A stretch of 7,880 bases of DNA from Nitrospiraceae bacterium. GTDB taxonomy: Bacteria > Nitrospirota > Nitrospiria > Nitrospirales > UBA8639. The position numbers and the translations under genes were made by a program. Below the pieces are notes generated by a model that saw nothing but the letters and a program-made list of their open reading frames with translations, was not told where the DNA came from and did no database searches. This document shows positions 1 to 6,222 of this stretch, in pieces; the stretch's first letter is position 1, and each line of letters begins with the position of its first letter. Where the stretch lies: NCBI GenBank assembly GCA_003523945.1, contig DOFS01000176.1, forward strand, positions 1 to 7,880, read 5' to 3'.

Positions 1-1
1 C

Positions 2-70
2 ATGGGCATGGACGGTCTCCTTGAGGAAAAGAAACATCGAATGGTCGCCGCCATTGATGATGGTCTTTAG
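2..70 (+). CDS. Possible C-terminal end of an upstream gene (partial)
   Basis: An open frame runs from the window edge to a TAG at 68-70. It encodes about 22 residues reading MGMDGLLEEKKHRMVAAID and ending DGL. It is charged and helical-looking, as many C-terminal tails are, but too short to assign to a family. It could be the end of a gene starting outside the window, or chance. No terminator-like hairpin with a T-tract follows it. The next gene starts 237 bases further on, so its own promoter probably lies in that gap. Confidence 0.3.
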   Translation: MGMDGLLEEKKHRMVAAIDDGL

Positions 71-177
71 TATAAAAACGGGTGGGGAGTATTACAGGCG
101 GCTTGGCGGAAAACGAAAGAAGAGGGAGGTGGTCTGAGTACCCGTGTGGCAGGTGAAAAATGTTGTCAGCGGACTAT

Positions 178-206
178 TTCATTTAACCTGATCATTAGGG
201 GATAAT
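178..206 (+). promoter_or_regulatory. Weak candidate sigma-70 promoter for the activator gene
   Basis: GATAAT at 201-206 matches the -10 consensus at five of six positions. With a 17-base spacer, the -35 position at 178-183 reads TTCATT, which is a poor match. A better -35-like TTGTCA at 163-168 has no good -10 partner. The rest of the 71-307 gap shows no -24/-12 promoter and no long inverted repeat. This is only the best guess in the leader of the next gene. Confidence 0.2.
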
Positions 207-307
207 GGTTCCTGCATTTTGACTGAAAACACATTTGTGGGTCTTCTGATGCTATTCAGATTTTCCCGGTGTCCATTTTCCGCCCTTGTCTAGCCGGTGA
301 GGGGAAT

Positions 308-3223
308 ATGGCCGAAGCACTCACCCCGTCCTCAATGGCGACCTCCGGTCGTGAGGGTGTGCCCTCGTATTCTTCCCCTGAATCCCTACCAAACTTCCCT
401 TCTCCGGAAGATCATATCTTAAGAAAAATCATCGAAGGAGTTGAGGCCCAGACCGGCCAGCGATTTTTTGAATCTCTCGTCGAGCATCTGGCCAAAGCTC
501 TGGGGGTGCGATGGGCATACCTGTCAGAACTGAGCGAGCAGGATAACTGTTTTTATTCAAAGGCGGCATGGTCACCCCAGGGACTCCTTCCGCGATTCTC
601 CGTCCCGCCTGATGGACCCTGCGAAACCGTATTAACCCGTCAACTCGTGCATCATGCGGATGATTTGATCGGGAAATATCCCGGGGTTCCCATCCTGAAA
701 GACTGGAGGGCGGTCAGTTATTGCGGGGTTCCCCTCATCGATTCGGCCGGGAACGTGGCCGGGCACCTGGCCGTATTGGACGATAAACCCATGCCCAACG
801 GTGACTATGTGGCCTCGACCCTGCGAATTGTCGCTCCCCGGGTCGGTGCTGAACTCGAACGTCTCCGCCTGGATCAGGCGTTGCAAAAAAGTAATTCCAT
901 CCTCCGGTTGGTTGATGAAGGCACGGCCGCCACTTCCGGTGGAGAATTCTTCCAAGCCCTAGCCAGAAATCTGGCCAAAGCGCTGAGGGTTCAATATGCC
1001 TTCGTGGGAGAACTCCTTGAAGGTCAAAACCGGGTGAGGACGCTGGCCTTTTGGAAAGGTGAAGCGTTCCTCGAAAACTTTGAATATGATCTGGCTGGCA
1101 CACCATGTGAAAAAGTCATGCGGGGGGAAATCTGCCATTTTGCCCATGGCGTCCAAACGCTGTTTCCCGCCGATAAAGATTTGGTGAAATTACAGGCCGA
1201 GAGTTATCTGGCGATTCCCCTGGTTGGTCCGGATGGAATTGTCCTTGGACATTTGGCCGCACTGGATGTCAAACCGCTGGCGGCGAGCCCGCAGGATTAT
1301 TCCATTTTTAAAATTTTTGGTGCTCGAGCCGCGACTGAATTATCACGTCTGCGTTTGGAAGAAAGTGTTCATCAGGGGGAGGTGATTCTGAGAAAGATTG
1401 TGGAAGGAACGGCTTCGACCATCGGAGACCAGTTCTTTCAATCCTTAGTCCAGAATTTGGCCAGTGCCTTGAATGTGCGTTATGCCTTCGTCTCAGAAAT
1501 GTTGCCCGACAACATTAAAGTACGAACTCTGGCCTTTTGGACCGGTGAGGGATTTCTGCCCAATTTTGAATATGATCTGGAGCATAGCCCCTGCAAGCAG
1601 GTCCTGGCGGGGGAGATCTGCCATTTCCCGGAGCATGTGCAGCAACTGTTTCCTCACGAGGAGGGGTTGGTCGAACTGGGAGCAGAAAGCTATTTGGCTA
1701 TTCCCTTACTCAATCAGTCTGGTGACGTGCTTGGGCATTTAGCGGCCTTGGACGTGCGTCCGATGCCGATGGATGCCCGCTTGCTTCCCCTCTTTCGAAT
1801 TTTCGGTGCGCGGGCAGGAGCGGAGCTGGAGCGCCAAAAGATTCATGCCCGCCTTGCGGAAAACGAGGAGCGCCTCCGCGACTTGTTTGACGAGGCGCCG
1901 ATTGCCTATGTGCATGAAGGACTGGATACCCGTTTTATTCGTGCCAACCGGGCGGCGATGAAAAGTCTGGGCATCAAGCCGGAAGACGTCTCCCATACAT
2001 ACGGAAAATCTTTCATCCCCGACACACCCGGGGCCCAGCGCCGTTTGCATGAGGCGTTCGCGTCCGTCGGGCACGGCACCGACACCAGCGGAGTCATTCT
2101 CGAATTGGCCCGAAAGGACAATGGCAAGCCACTGTGGATTCAGTGGTGGTCAAAGCCGGATCCCAGCGGGACCTACACCCGCACGATGTTCCTGGATATT
2201 ACGGATCGCATACTGATGGAACAGGAGAAAGCCCGGCTTGAGGCTCAGAATACCTACCTGCGGGAGGAAATCCAGAGCGTCCACAATTTCGAGGAGTTGA
2301 TCGGGGAGTCACAGGCCCTCAAGACCGTCTTACGAAATGTGGAGCGTGTGGCGCCCACCGATTCGACAGTCCTGATTACCGGGGAAACGGGAACGGGCAA
2401 GGAACTGATGGCCCGGGCCATCCACAATTTGAGCCCACGCAAAGCAAAACCTCTCGTCAAGGTGAACTGCGCGGCCATTCCGTCCGGGTTGATCGAAAGC
2501 GAGTTATTCGGTCACGAAAAGGGAGCATTTACCGGAGCCTTAAGCCGAAAAATCGGCCGGTTTGAGCTGGCCGATGGAGGCACCATCTTCCTCGATGAGA
2601 TTGGGGAGCTCCCGTTGGATGTGCAATCCAAACTGTTGCGGGTTCTTCAAGAAGGTGAATTCGAGCGCGTAGGTGGGACCAAAACTAATCAGGTTCATGT
2701 TCGCGTGATCGCTGCAACCAATCGGGAGTTAGCTCAGGAAATCCGGAAAGGGAGATTCCGCCCGGACTTATTTTACCGGTTGAATGTGTTCCCCATTGCT
2801 CTTCCCGCCCTTCGTGACCGGAAGGACGATATCCCCCTGTTAGCTGAATACTTTGTCCAAAAGTATGCTTCCCGTATGGGAAAAAAAATTGTCAGCATTC
2901 CCGCAGTGTTCCATAAGACGCTTGGGCATTACGCCTGGCCGGGGAATATCCGGGAGTTGGAACATGTGATTGAAAGGGCGGTTATTTTAACCGAGGGAGA
3001 ATGTCTGCAATCCATAGCCATTGAGACTCAACCCGTGGGGGACATTCCGGAAGACGGGGGGGGGCTGACATTGGAGGCGTGTGAGCGTCGGCACATTGAA
3101 CAGGTGCTGGGGCAAGTTGGCTGGAAGATCAGCGGATCAGGGGGGGCGGCCGAGCTTTTGGGACTCCGGCCGACGACGTTGGAAGCTCGAATGAAAAAAC
3201 TGGGACTGATAAGAAAGAAATAA
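308..3223 (+). CDS. Sigma-54-dependent transcriptional activator with three GAF domains, PAS, AAA+ and Fis-type HTH (FhlA-like architecture)
   Basis: This is a cytoplasmic bacterial enhancer-binding protein that would remodel sigma-54 RNA polymerase using ATP. I prefer the ATG at 308 (971 aa) because GGTGAGGGG at 296-304 precedes it; a GTG at 269 would add 13 residues. In 308-based numbering the domains are three GAF repeats at about 37-187, 198-347 and 360-509, a PAS-like domain at about 518-637, a short helical linker, and AAA+ at about 661-892. Walker A is GETGTGKE near 692, the sigma-54 contact loop GAFTGA near 739, Walker B GGTIFLDE near 757, and sensor [10 protein letters not shown] near 879. 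The C-terminus carries a Fis-type HTH ending in a [11 protein letters not shown] recognition helix. There is no receiver domain, so it should sense a ligand or redox cue directly rather than a phosphorelay. E. coli FhlA has fewer GAF domains and no such PAS. The signal is unknown. A terminator follows, and the next operon has its own sigma-54 promoter, a likely target. Confidence 0.93.
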   Translation: MAEALTPSSMATSGREGVPSYSSPESLPNFPSPEDHILRKIIEGVEAQTGQRFFESLVEHLAKALGVRWAYLSELSEQDNCFYSKAAWSPQGLLPRFSVPPDGPCETVLTRQLVHHADDLIGKYPGVPILKDWRAVSYCGVPLIDSAGNVAGHLAVLDDKPMPNGDYVASTLRIVAPRVGAELERLRLDQALQKSNSILRLVDEGTAATSGGEFFQALARNLAKALRVQYAFVGELLEGQNRVRTLAFWKGEAFLENFEYDLAGTPCEKVMRGEICHFAHGVQTLFPADKDLVKLQAESYLAIPLVGPDGIVLGHLAALDVKPLAASPQDYSIFKIFGARAATELSRLRLEESVHQGEVILRKIVEGTASTIGDQFFQSLVQNLASALNVRYAFVSEMLPDNIKVRTLAFWTGEGFLPNFEYDLEHSPCKQVLAGEICHFPEHVQQLFPHEEGLVELGAESYLAIPLLNQSGDVLGHLAALDVRPMPMDARLLPLFRIFGARAGAELERQKIHARLAENEERLRDLFDEAPIAYVHEGLDTRFIRANRAAMKSLGIKPEDVSHTYGKSFIPDTPGAQRRLHEAFASVGHGTDTSGVILELARKDNGKPLWIQWWSKPDPSGTYTRTMFLDITDRILMEQEKARLEAQNTYLREEIQSVHNFEELIGESQALKTVLRNVERVAPTDSTVLITGETGTGKELMARAIHNLSPRKAKPLVKVNCAAIPSGLIESELFGHEKGAFTGALSRKIGRFELADGGTIFLDEIGELPLDVQSKLLRVLQEGEFERVGGTKTNQVHVRVIAATNRELAQEIRKGRFRPDLFYRLNVFPIALPALRDRKDDIPLLAEYFVQKYASRMGKKIVSIPAVFHKTLGHYAWPGNIRELEHVIERAVILTEGECLQSIAIETQPVGDIPEDGGGLTLEACERRHIEQVLGQVGWKISGSGGAAELLGLRPTTLEARMKKLGLIRKK
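416..1834 (+). repeat. Three tandem GAF-domain repeats within the activator gene
   Basis: Three copies of a unit of about 160 residues begin at 416, 899 and 1385. Their openings read [16 protein letters not shown] and ILRKIVEG. The conserved Pro-Cys dipeptide recurs exactly every 162 residues (Cys codons at 620, 1106 and 1592), a period of 486 bp. Copies 2 and 3 share long near-identical stretches, such as VRTLAFW, NFEYDL, GEICHF and ESYLAIPL. Copy 1 is more diverged and has QLVHHA where the others have GEICHF. This fits an old duplication followed by a more recent one. Nucleotide identity is lower than protein identity, so the copies are not fresh. Confidence 0.85.
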
Positions 3224-3230
3224 GAAGATT

Positions 3231-3267
3231 TTCCCAATATGTTGTGAGGGTCCCAATATATTGGGAA
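3231..3267. promoter_or_regulatory. CCCAATAT dyad element, candidate activator (enhancer) binding site
   Basis: Three copies of CCCAATAT occur within 37 bases: direct copies at 3233-3240 and 3252-3259, and an inverted copy at 3258-3265. The last two form the perfect 16-bp palindrome TCCCAATATATTGGGA at 3251-3266. The first copy pairs with the inverted one as TTCCCAATAT / ATATTGGGAA. The palindrome centre is about 134 bp upstream of the start site predicted from the -24/-12 promoter at 3367-3382, a normal distance for sigma-54 enhancers. It lies 8 bases past the stop codon of an enhancer-binding protein. Binding by that protein is inference. The alternative is RNA structure at the 3' end of the activator mRNA. 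Confidence 0.5.
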
Positions 3268-3323
3268 TGGGAAAGGCAAGAAATCAGCAAAGAGTTTAAC
3301 CGATAAATTAATAAAATTTCTTT

Positions 3324-3367
3324 AAAGCTGGCCACTTAGTTCATATCTAAGTGGCCAGCTTTTTTTT
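3324..3367 (+). terminator. Strong intrinsic terminator of the activator gene
   Basis: A perfect 16-bp stem pairs 3324-3339 with 3347-3362 around a 7-base loop, TTCATAT. The core arms are AAGCTGGCCACTTAG and CTAAGTGGCCAGCTT. The T-run reaches 3367, leaving five T after the stem if the A-T closing pairs form. It should end the activator transcript and insulate the STAS/sigma operon downstream from readthrough. Confidence 0.92.
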
Positions 3368-3382
3368 GGCCCGGAGGTTGCT
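3367..3382 (+). promoter_or_regulatory. Sigma-54 (-24/-12) promoter of the STAS/ECF operon
   Basis: The sequence TGGCCCG-GAGG-TTGCT matches the sigma-54 consensus TGGCACG-N4-TTGCW at every defined position but one (C for A). The invariant GG is at 3368-3369 and the invariant GC at 3380-3381, separated by exactly 10 bases. A start site near 3393 is expected, leaving a leader of about 43 bases before the ATG at 3436. The -24 element begins at the last base of the terminator T-tract. With an enhancer-binding protein gene and a dyad just upstream, the context strongly favours a real promoter. Confidence 0.75.
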
Positions 3383-3435
3383 GTAGAGCATTGATCATGA
3401 GGACGTATAACCAAATCGAAAAAAAGGATGTACCG

Positions 3436-3699
3436 ATGATTCGAATTACCCTGATGGATACCACAGAAGGACCCACCACAGTGAAAGTTGAAGGACGAAT
3501 CGTTTCAGATTGGGTCAGTGTGGTGGAAACCGAATGCCAAAACCTTCTTACGCAAGGAAAGACCGTTTCCCTGGATTTATCCGAAGTCGCCTTTGTCGGA
3601 GCCGAGGGAATCGACATGATTCGACGGATGCTTGACAGGGGCTGTGTCTTATCGAGCTGTTCCTTATTTATTCACCATGTCTTATGTACCCAAACTTAA
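3436..3699 (+). CDS. Small STAS-domain protein (anti-sigma-factor-antagonist-like)
   Basis: This 87-residue cytoplasmic protein is nearly all STAS-like fold. A strand region TVKVEGRIV (about 15-23) is followed by a helix with ETECQNLL, then SLDLSEVAFVGAEGIDMI (about 45-62), which matches the core strand, loop and helix of STAS proteins. It ends with RGCVLSSCSLFI. STAS proteins typically bind anti-sigma factors or act as switch modules. The position equivalent to the phosphorylated Ser58 of SpoIIAA, in the DSSG motif, reads GAEG here, so the classical phospho-switch residue is an alanine. I chose the ATG at 3436 because AAGGAT at 3424-3429 lies six bases upstream; TTG 3391 and ATG 3397 are also in frame but lack a well-placed ribosome site and sit close to the predicted transcription start. 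The sigma factor gene begins 17 bases after the stop, so the two are almost certainly co-transcribed. Confidence 0.72.
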   Translation: MIRITLMDTTEGPTTVKVEGRIVSDWVSVVETECQNLLTQGKTVSLDLSEVAFVGAEGIDMIRRMLDRGCVLSSCSLFIHHVLCTQT

Positions 3700-3716
3700 A
3701 CATTGAGGAGACTGTC

Positions 3717-4526
3717 ATGAATACTGCCATGGTTGATTATTTCGACGTGTTGTCCCTATTACACCATTCGGGTGATCGTTCCCAACATTCAAATATTGCT
3801 GTCCTTGATGGCGGGCAATTGGATACCTCAGAAACCCTGACGGACGCAAAGGCGGGAAGGGCTGAGGCAATCCTGGTAGAAGGTATCAAGCGGGGAGAGG
3901 AACATGCTTTTTCTGAACTCGTCGAACGCTTTCATTCCCCCCTGCTCCGTGTGGCCATGACGTTTGTCCATTGTGAGGCCGTTGCAGAGGAAGTGGTCCA
4001 AGATACCTGGATGGCGGTGTTGGAGGGCATTCATCGGTTTGAAGGACGGTCATCCCTGAAAACCTGGATATTCCGGATTCTCATCAACCGGGCAAAAACT
4101 CAGGGAGTCAGGGAAAGTCGATATATGGAATTTCCAGTAAAATGGAATGGGACCGAACAAAAAGAGGTGGACTCTTTCGACGATTCCTTTGCCCTCGGTG
4201 CCGAAGGATGGCCTGCGTCCTGTCTGAATATGATCTCATCGCAGACAGACCTTCCAGCCGATCAACAGATCATGAATAAAGAACTGGTGCAACGGATTGC
4301 CGGAGCCATTCACATGCTTCCGGCCATGCAACGAAAAGTCATTCTGCTCCGGGACGTTGAAGGCTTTGAATCGGAGGAGGTCTGCCGGCTGTTGGGATTG
4401 TCCGATACCAATCAGCGGGTGTTATTACACCGTGCGCGAACCAAAGTTCGCCAAGCCTTGAGACCGTATCTGGAGCCCCAGGAACCGGAACCTCTTCATC
4501 CATGGCCGCTCAAACAATGCGCCTGA
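3717..4526 (+). CDS. ECF-type RNA polymerase sigma-70 family factor
   Basis: The 269-residue protein has a region 2 fold at about 62-135, with HAFSELVERF, AEEVVQDTWMAV and SSLKTWIFRILINRA. Region 4 lies at about 190-248, with LPAMQRKVILLRDVEGF and a recognition segment in SDTNQRVLLHRARTKVR. This two-domain layout without region 3 is typical of ECF factors, which direct polymerase to a small regulon. It is longer than most ECF factors (about 170-200 aa) because of a leader of about 55 residues and a linker of about 55 residues rich in acidic and polar residues. The start at 3717 is chosen for GAGGAG at 3705-3710 with a six-base spacer; an in-frame ATG at 3684 would overlap the STAS gene and lacks such a site. 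No anti-sigma gene with a membrane or zinc-finger domain follows, so control may come from the sigma-54 promoter and the STAS partner. Its target promoters were not found here. Confidence 0.85.
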   Translation: MNTAMVDYFDVLSLLHHSGDRSQHSNIAVLDGGQLDTSETLTDAKAGRAEAILVEGIKRGEEHAFSELVERFHSPLLRVAMTFVHCEAVAEEVVQDTWMAVLEGIHRFEGRSSLKTWIFRILINRAKTQGVRESRYMEFPVKWNGTEQKEVDSFDDSFALGAEGWPASCLNMISSQTDLPADQQIMNKELVQRIAGAIHMLPAMQRKVILLRDVEGFESEEVCRLLGLSDTNQRVLLHRARTKVRQALRPYLEPQEPEPLHPWPLKQCA

Positions 4527-4609
4527 TCGATCTACGGGTAAGGTTCAGTGGATTGGAAGCCGATTGACTCACCCCGCGAATTTGAGCTTTGAATTGTATC
4601 GAATGTTTT

Positions 4610-4645
4610 GTCAGGTCATGAAGGCCAGTATAGGGCCACCTGACC
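4610..4645. repeat. Interrupted inverted repeat in the convergent intergenic region
   Basis: GTCAGGT at 4610-4616 pairs with ACCTGAC at 4638-4644. Alternatively GGTCA at 4614-4618 pairs with TGACC at 4641-4645. An inner GGCC/GGCC stem closes a 7-base loop in either fold. No T-run follows on either strand, so if it terminates transcription it is not a canonical intrinsic terminator. It might be a weak bidirectional attenuating structure or a protein-binding dyad. Confidence 0.35.
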
Positions 4646-4759
4646 AGCAGAGGGGACATAAAAAAATGGAGAGAAAACCCACCGGCTGGCGGGCTGCAAC
4701 TTCAACCAGGGTCTCGTCATAAAATCGGATTCCCGTTTCGAATTAGTTGACAGGGATTC

Positions 4760-4799
4760 GCTCAGCGTCACCATGGATGGATGTGGCGAGTTGCTGAGC
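4760..4799. repeat. Inverted repeat GCTCAGC...GCTGAGC
   Basis: Perfect 7-bp arms lie at 4760-4766 and 4793-4799 around 26 bases. The spacer contains a short ATGGATGGATG direct repetition. There is no T-run and no matching copies elsewhere in the window. The function is unknown, and it could be chance at this arm length. Confidence 0.3.
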
Positions 4800-4941
4800 A
4801 CAAGGGGAAGGATGCCATAGCATTTGGCCCCCTGCAGACAAAACATCCTCGCATCGCTTCACTAAGGAATATTCATCGGAACGACGGGGTGTCAAATTTT
4901 AAATTGGATAAAACTAAAGGGTAACCTTAATGCTCTTGACC

Positions 4942-6165
4942 CTAGAAGGAAGCGCCGACCCAGGCACCGAGGACGATAGCGTCGTCGATGTTGCCGGTGC
5001 CGCCGGGGTTCCGAATGTATTGAATCGATGGCTGGATGTAGAAGCTAGGAATGATTTGAATGCGGTGCGCGAGTTCGTACACCATTTCATAGTTTTTGTC
5101 CTCGCCAAGCGATTCCCCATATTCATCACTGAACTGGGCATAGGTTGCAAAAGCAATGGTGCGGTCATCCGGCCGCGAGGGAATCAGCCCCTTGTAGACG
5201 CTGCCGATATTGGCCTGGAAGGGTGTCTTGGCGACGTCATCCTGATCGGAATAGCTCAGCAGGCCAAATAGCTTGAACCCATCGGCAACCTCAACATTGG
5301 CATGGCCGTAAAAGCGTACAAAATGGTCTGTTGTGCCGGTACCGTCGAAGTCCTCGAAGTCGAAGAATGCATTGACGACGCCGACAAAGACACGGGCCGG
5401 GCGGCCGAAAACATCGGGCGACCAGTCATACTGGGCCAGAATGGATACCCCGTCGTCGTCGCGTATGCTGAAGTTGACACCATGGTCCTTAAAGTTAAAC
5501 ATATCTTTGCCAATCAGATAGGCACCGAGTTGGAACTGATGCGGCTTTGAAGGCTTGTATTTGATCCGGCCGCCCCAGACGGCAAATGGAAAGGAGGTCA
5601 GGGCATTTTCAAGCAGCAATGCGCGGATGGGACCGTTGATTGCCGTGCTAAGCGAATAAAAGTAGAGCGGCGACAAGGCAAAGTCCTGATCGGCTGATAT
5701 CCGACCGAGCTTGATCGCCCAGGCATCGCCGAAGGACTTTTCCAGCCTGAAATCGTAGAGGTAGTTGGTCTGACCGCCGAAGATGGCCATGGGATTGTAG
5801 ATTCCGCCTACGGACTCGCCGATGCTGTCACCATGACGATTAACATAGGAAACCTTGAAGGTCATCCCATTCAGGCCCAGCAGCCTTTCAAGATCCATTT
5901 CGAGCCCGGCGTAGACTTGCCCTACAAAGTCCTTGTCGGATTCAATCCCCCCGGAAACATTCGCGGCGAAAATTGAATCGTAAACGATGAAAGGCCGAAC
6001 GCCTGAATCTTCAAGCGAATCGCGAAATCCCCACCAGTTGCCGGTGAGCTGGGCCCCTTCATACCATGATTCGGGTGGCAACTGCGCCGTCGCAGTCGTG
6101 GCAATGCTCGATGATAACGATAGGGCGATGGCGATTAGGGTGCCCGCTGAATAGGTTCCACTCAT
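4942..6165 (-). CDS. OprB-family carbohydrate-selective outer-membrane porin
   Basis: The 407-residue precursor starts with a hydrophobic signal sequence, LIAIALSLSSSIA, and an A-T-A | Q cleavage site after about residue 27. The mature part has the alternating pattern of a beta-barrel. OprB-like landmarks include WWGFRDSLEDSGV near the N-terminus, GLEMDLERLLGL, AIKLGRISADQDFALSPLYF in the middle, and a C-terminal ELAHRIQIIPSFYIQPSIQYI block. The last residue is Phe, as expected for BAM-assembled barrels. Such porins admit sugars and polyols across the outer membrane. The gene is last in a minus-strand set behind fructokinase and mannitol 2-dehydrogenase, suggesting hexitol uptake. The start is uncertain. 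ATG at 6165 has no clear ribosome site and gives a signal n-region without a basic residue; an in-frame TTG at 6189 would add eight residues including one Lys. The 57-base gap to the upstream gene contains a palindrome and a hairpin. Confidence 0.85.
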   Translation of the reverse strand: MSGTYSAGTLIAIALSLSSSIATTATAQLPPESWYEGAQLTGNWWGFRDSLEDSGVRPFIVYDSIFAANVSGGIESDKDFVGQVYAGLEMDLERLLGLNGMTFKVSYVNRHGDSIGESVGGIYNPMAIFGGQTNYLYDFRLEKSFGDAWAIKLGRISADQDFALSPLYFYSLSTAINGPIRALLLENALTSFPFAVWGGRIKYKPSKPHQFQLGAYLIGKDMFNFKDHGVNFSIRDDDGVSILAQYDWSPDVFGRPARVFVGVVNAFFDFEDFDGTGTTDHFVRFYGHANVEVADGFKLFGLLSYSDQDDVAKTPFQANIGSVYKGLIPSRPDDRTIAFATYAQFSDEYGESLGEDKNYEMVYELAHRIQIIPSFYIQPSIQYIRNPGGTGNIDDAIVLGAWVGASF

Positions 6166-6172
6166 TTCTTTG

Positions 6173-6187
6173 GTGCCATACGGGCAC
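6173..6187 (-). promoter_or_regulatory. Small hairpin in front of the porin start codon
   Basis: On the minus strand GTGCC-CGTAT-GGCAC forms a 5-bp stem with a 5-base loop, ending 7 bases before the ATG at 6165. It occupies the spot where a ribosome site would sit, and no good Shine-Dalgarno sequence is seen. It may modulate porin translation or be incidental. Confidence 0.3.
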
Positions 6188-6208
6188 AAAGGTAAAAAGT
6201 CGGTTGTA

Positions 6209-6220
6209 ATCAGCGCTGAT
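6209..6220. repeat. 12-bp perfect palindrome between dehydrogenase and porin genes
   Basis: ATCAGCGCTGAT is its own reverse complement and lies just past the dehydrogenase stop. It could be an operator half-set or an mRNA processing structure in the operon. A single palindrome of this size can also occur by chance. Confidence 0.3.
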
Positions 6221-6222
6221 CG

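Larger units (their letters stand above)
4527..4941. other. Convergent intergenic region, no supported gene
   Basis: About 415 bases separate the converging sigma factor and porin genes. I see no coding region with a ribosome site and a recognisable product. The longest open frame, 76 codons on the minus strand at 4616-4846, has no family resemblance. The region holds two inverted repeats (annotated separately). It turns AT-rich near 4895-4918, with a very small AAGG-GTAA-CCTT hairpin at 4918-4929. No textbook terminator with a T-run is visible for either converging gene. Confidence 0.6.

Noticed and set aside
1..10. CATGGGCATG at the left edge is the reverse complement of 7858-7867, which could suggest terminal inverted repeats
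   Set aside because: The match does not extend past 10-11 bases, lies in coding-looking sequence at both ends, and the window edges are arbitrary.
140..175. Possible -24/-12 promoter upstream of the activator, at TGGCAGGTG
   Set aside because: The GG is not followed at the required 10-base spacing by GC, so it fails the sigma-54 pattern.
735..1156. Minus-strand open frames inside the activator gene
   Set aside because: They are shadows of the GAF-coding frame; the translated products look like random composition.
3684..3716. Upstream ATG at 3684 as the sigma factor start, overlapping the STAS gene
   Set aside because: No ribosome site precedes it, whereas GAGGAG is correctly placed before the ATG at 3717.
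4616..4846. 76-codon minus-strand open frame in the convergent gap
   Set aside because: It has no family resemblance and no convincing ribosome site, and it overlaps both inverted repeats.
4877..4895. GGAAC followed by a GTC as a possible ECF-dependent promoter
   Set aside because: The spacing is too short for an ECF -35/-10 pair and no gene starts downstream on that strand.
4930..5550. Plus-strand open frames of 113 and 82 codons opposite the porin
   Set aside because: They are antisense to a well-supported porin coding frame, lack ribosome sites, and show no recognisable family pattern.
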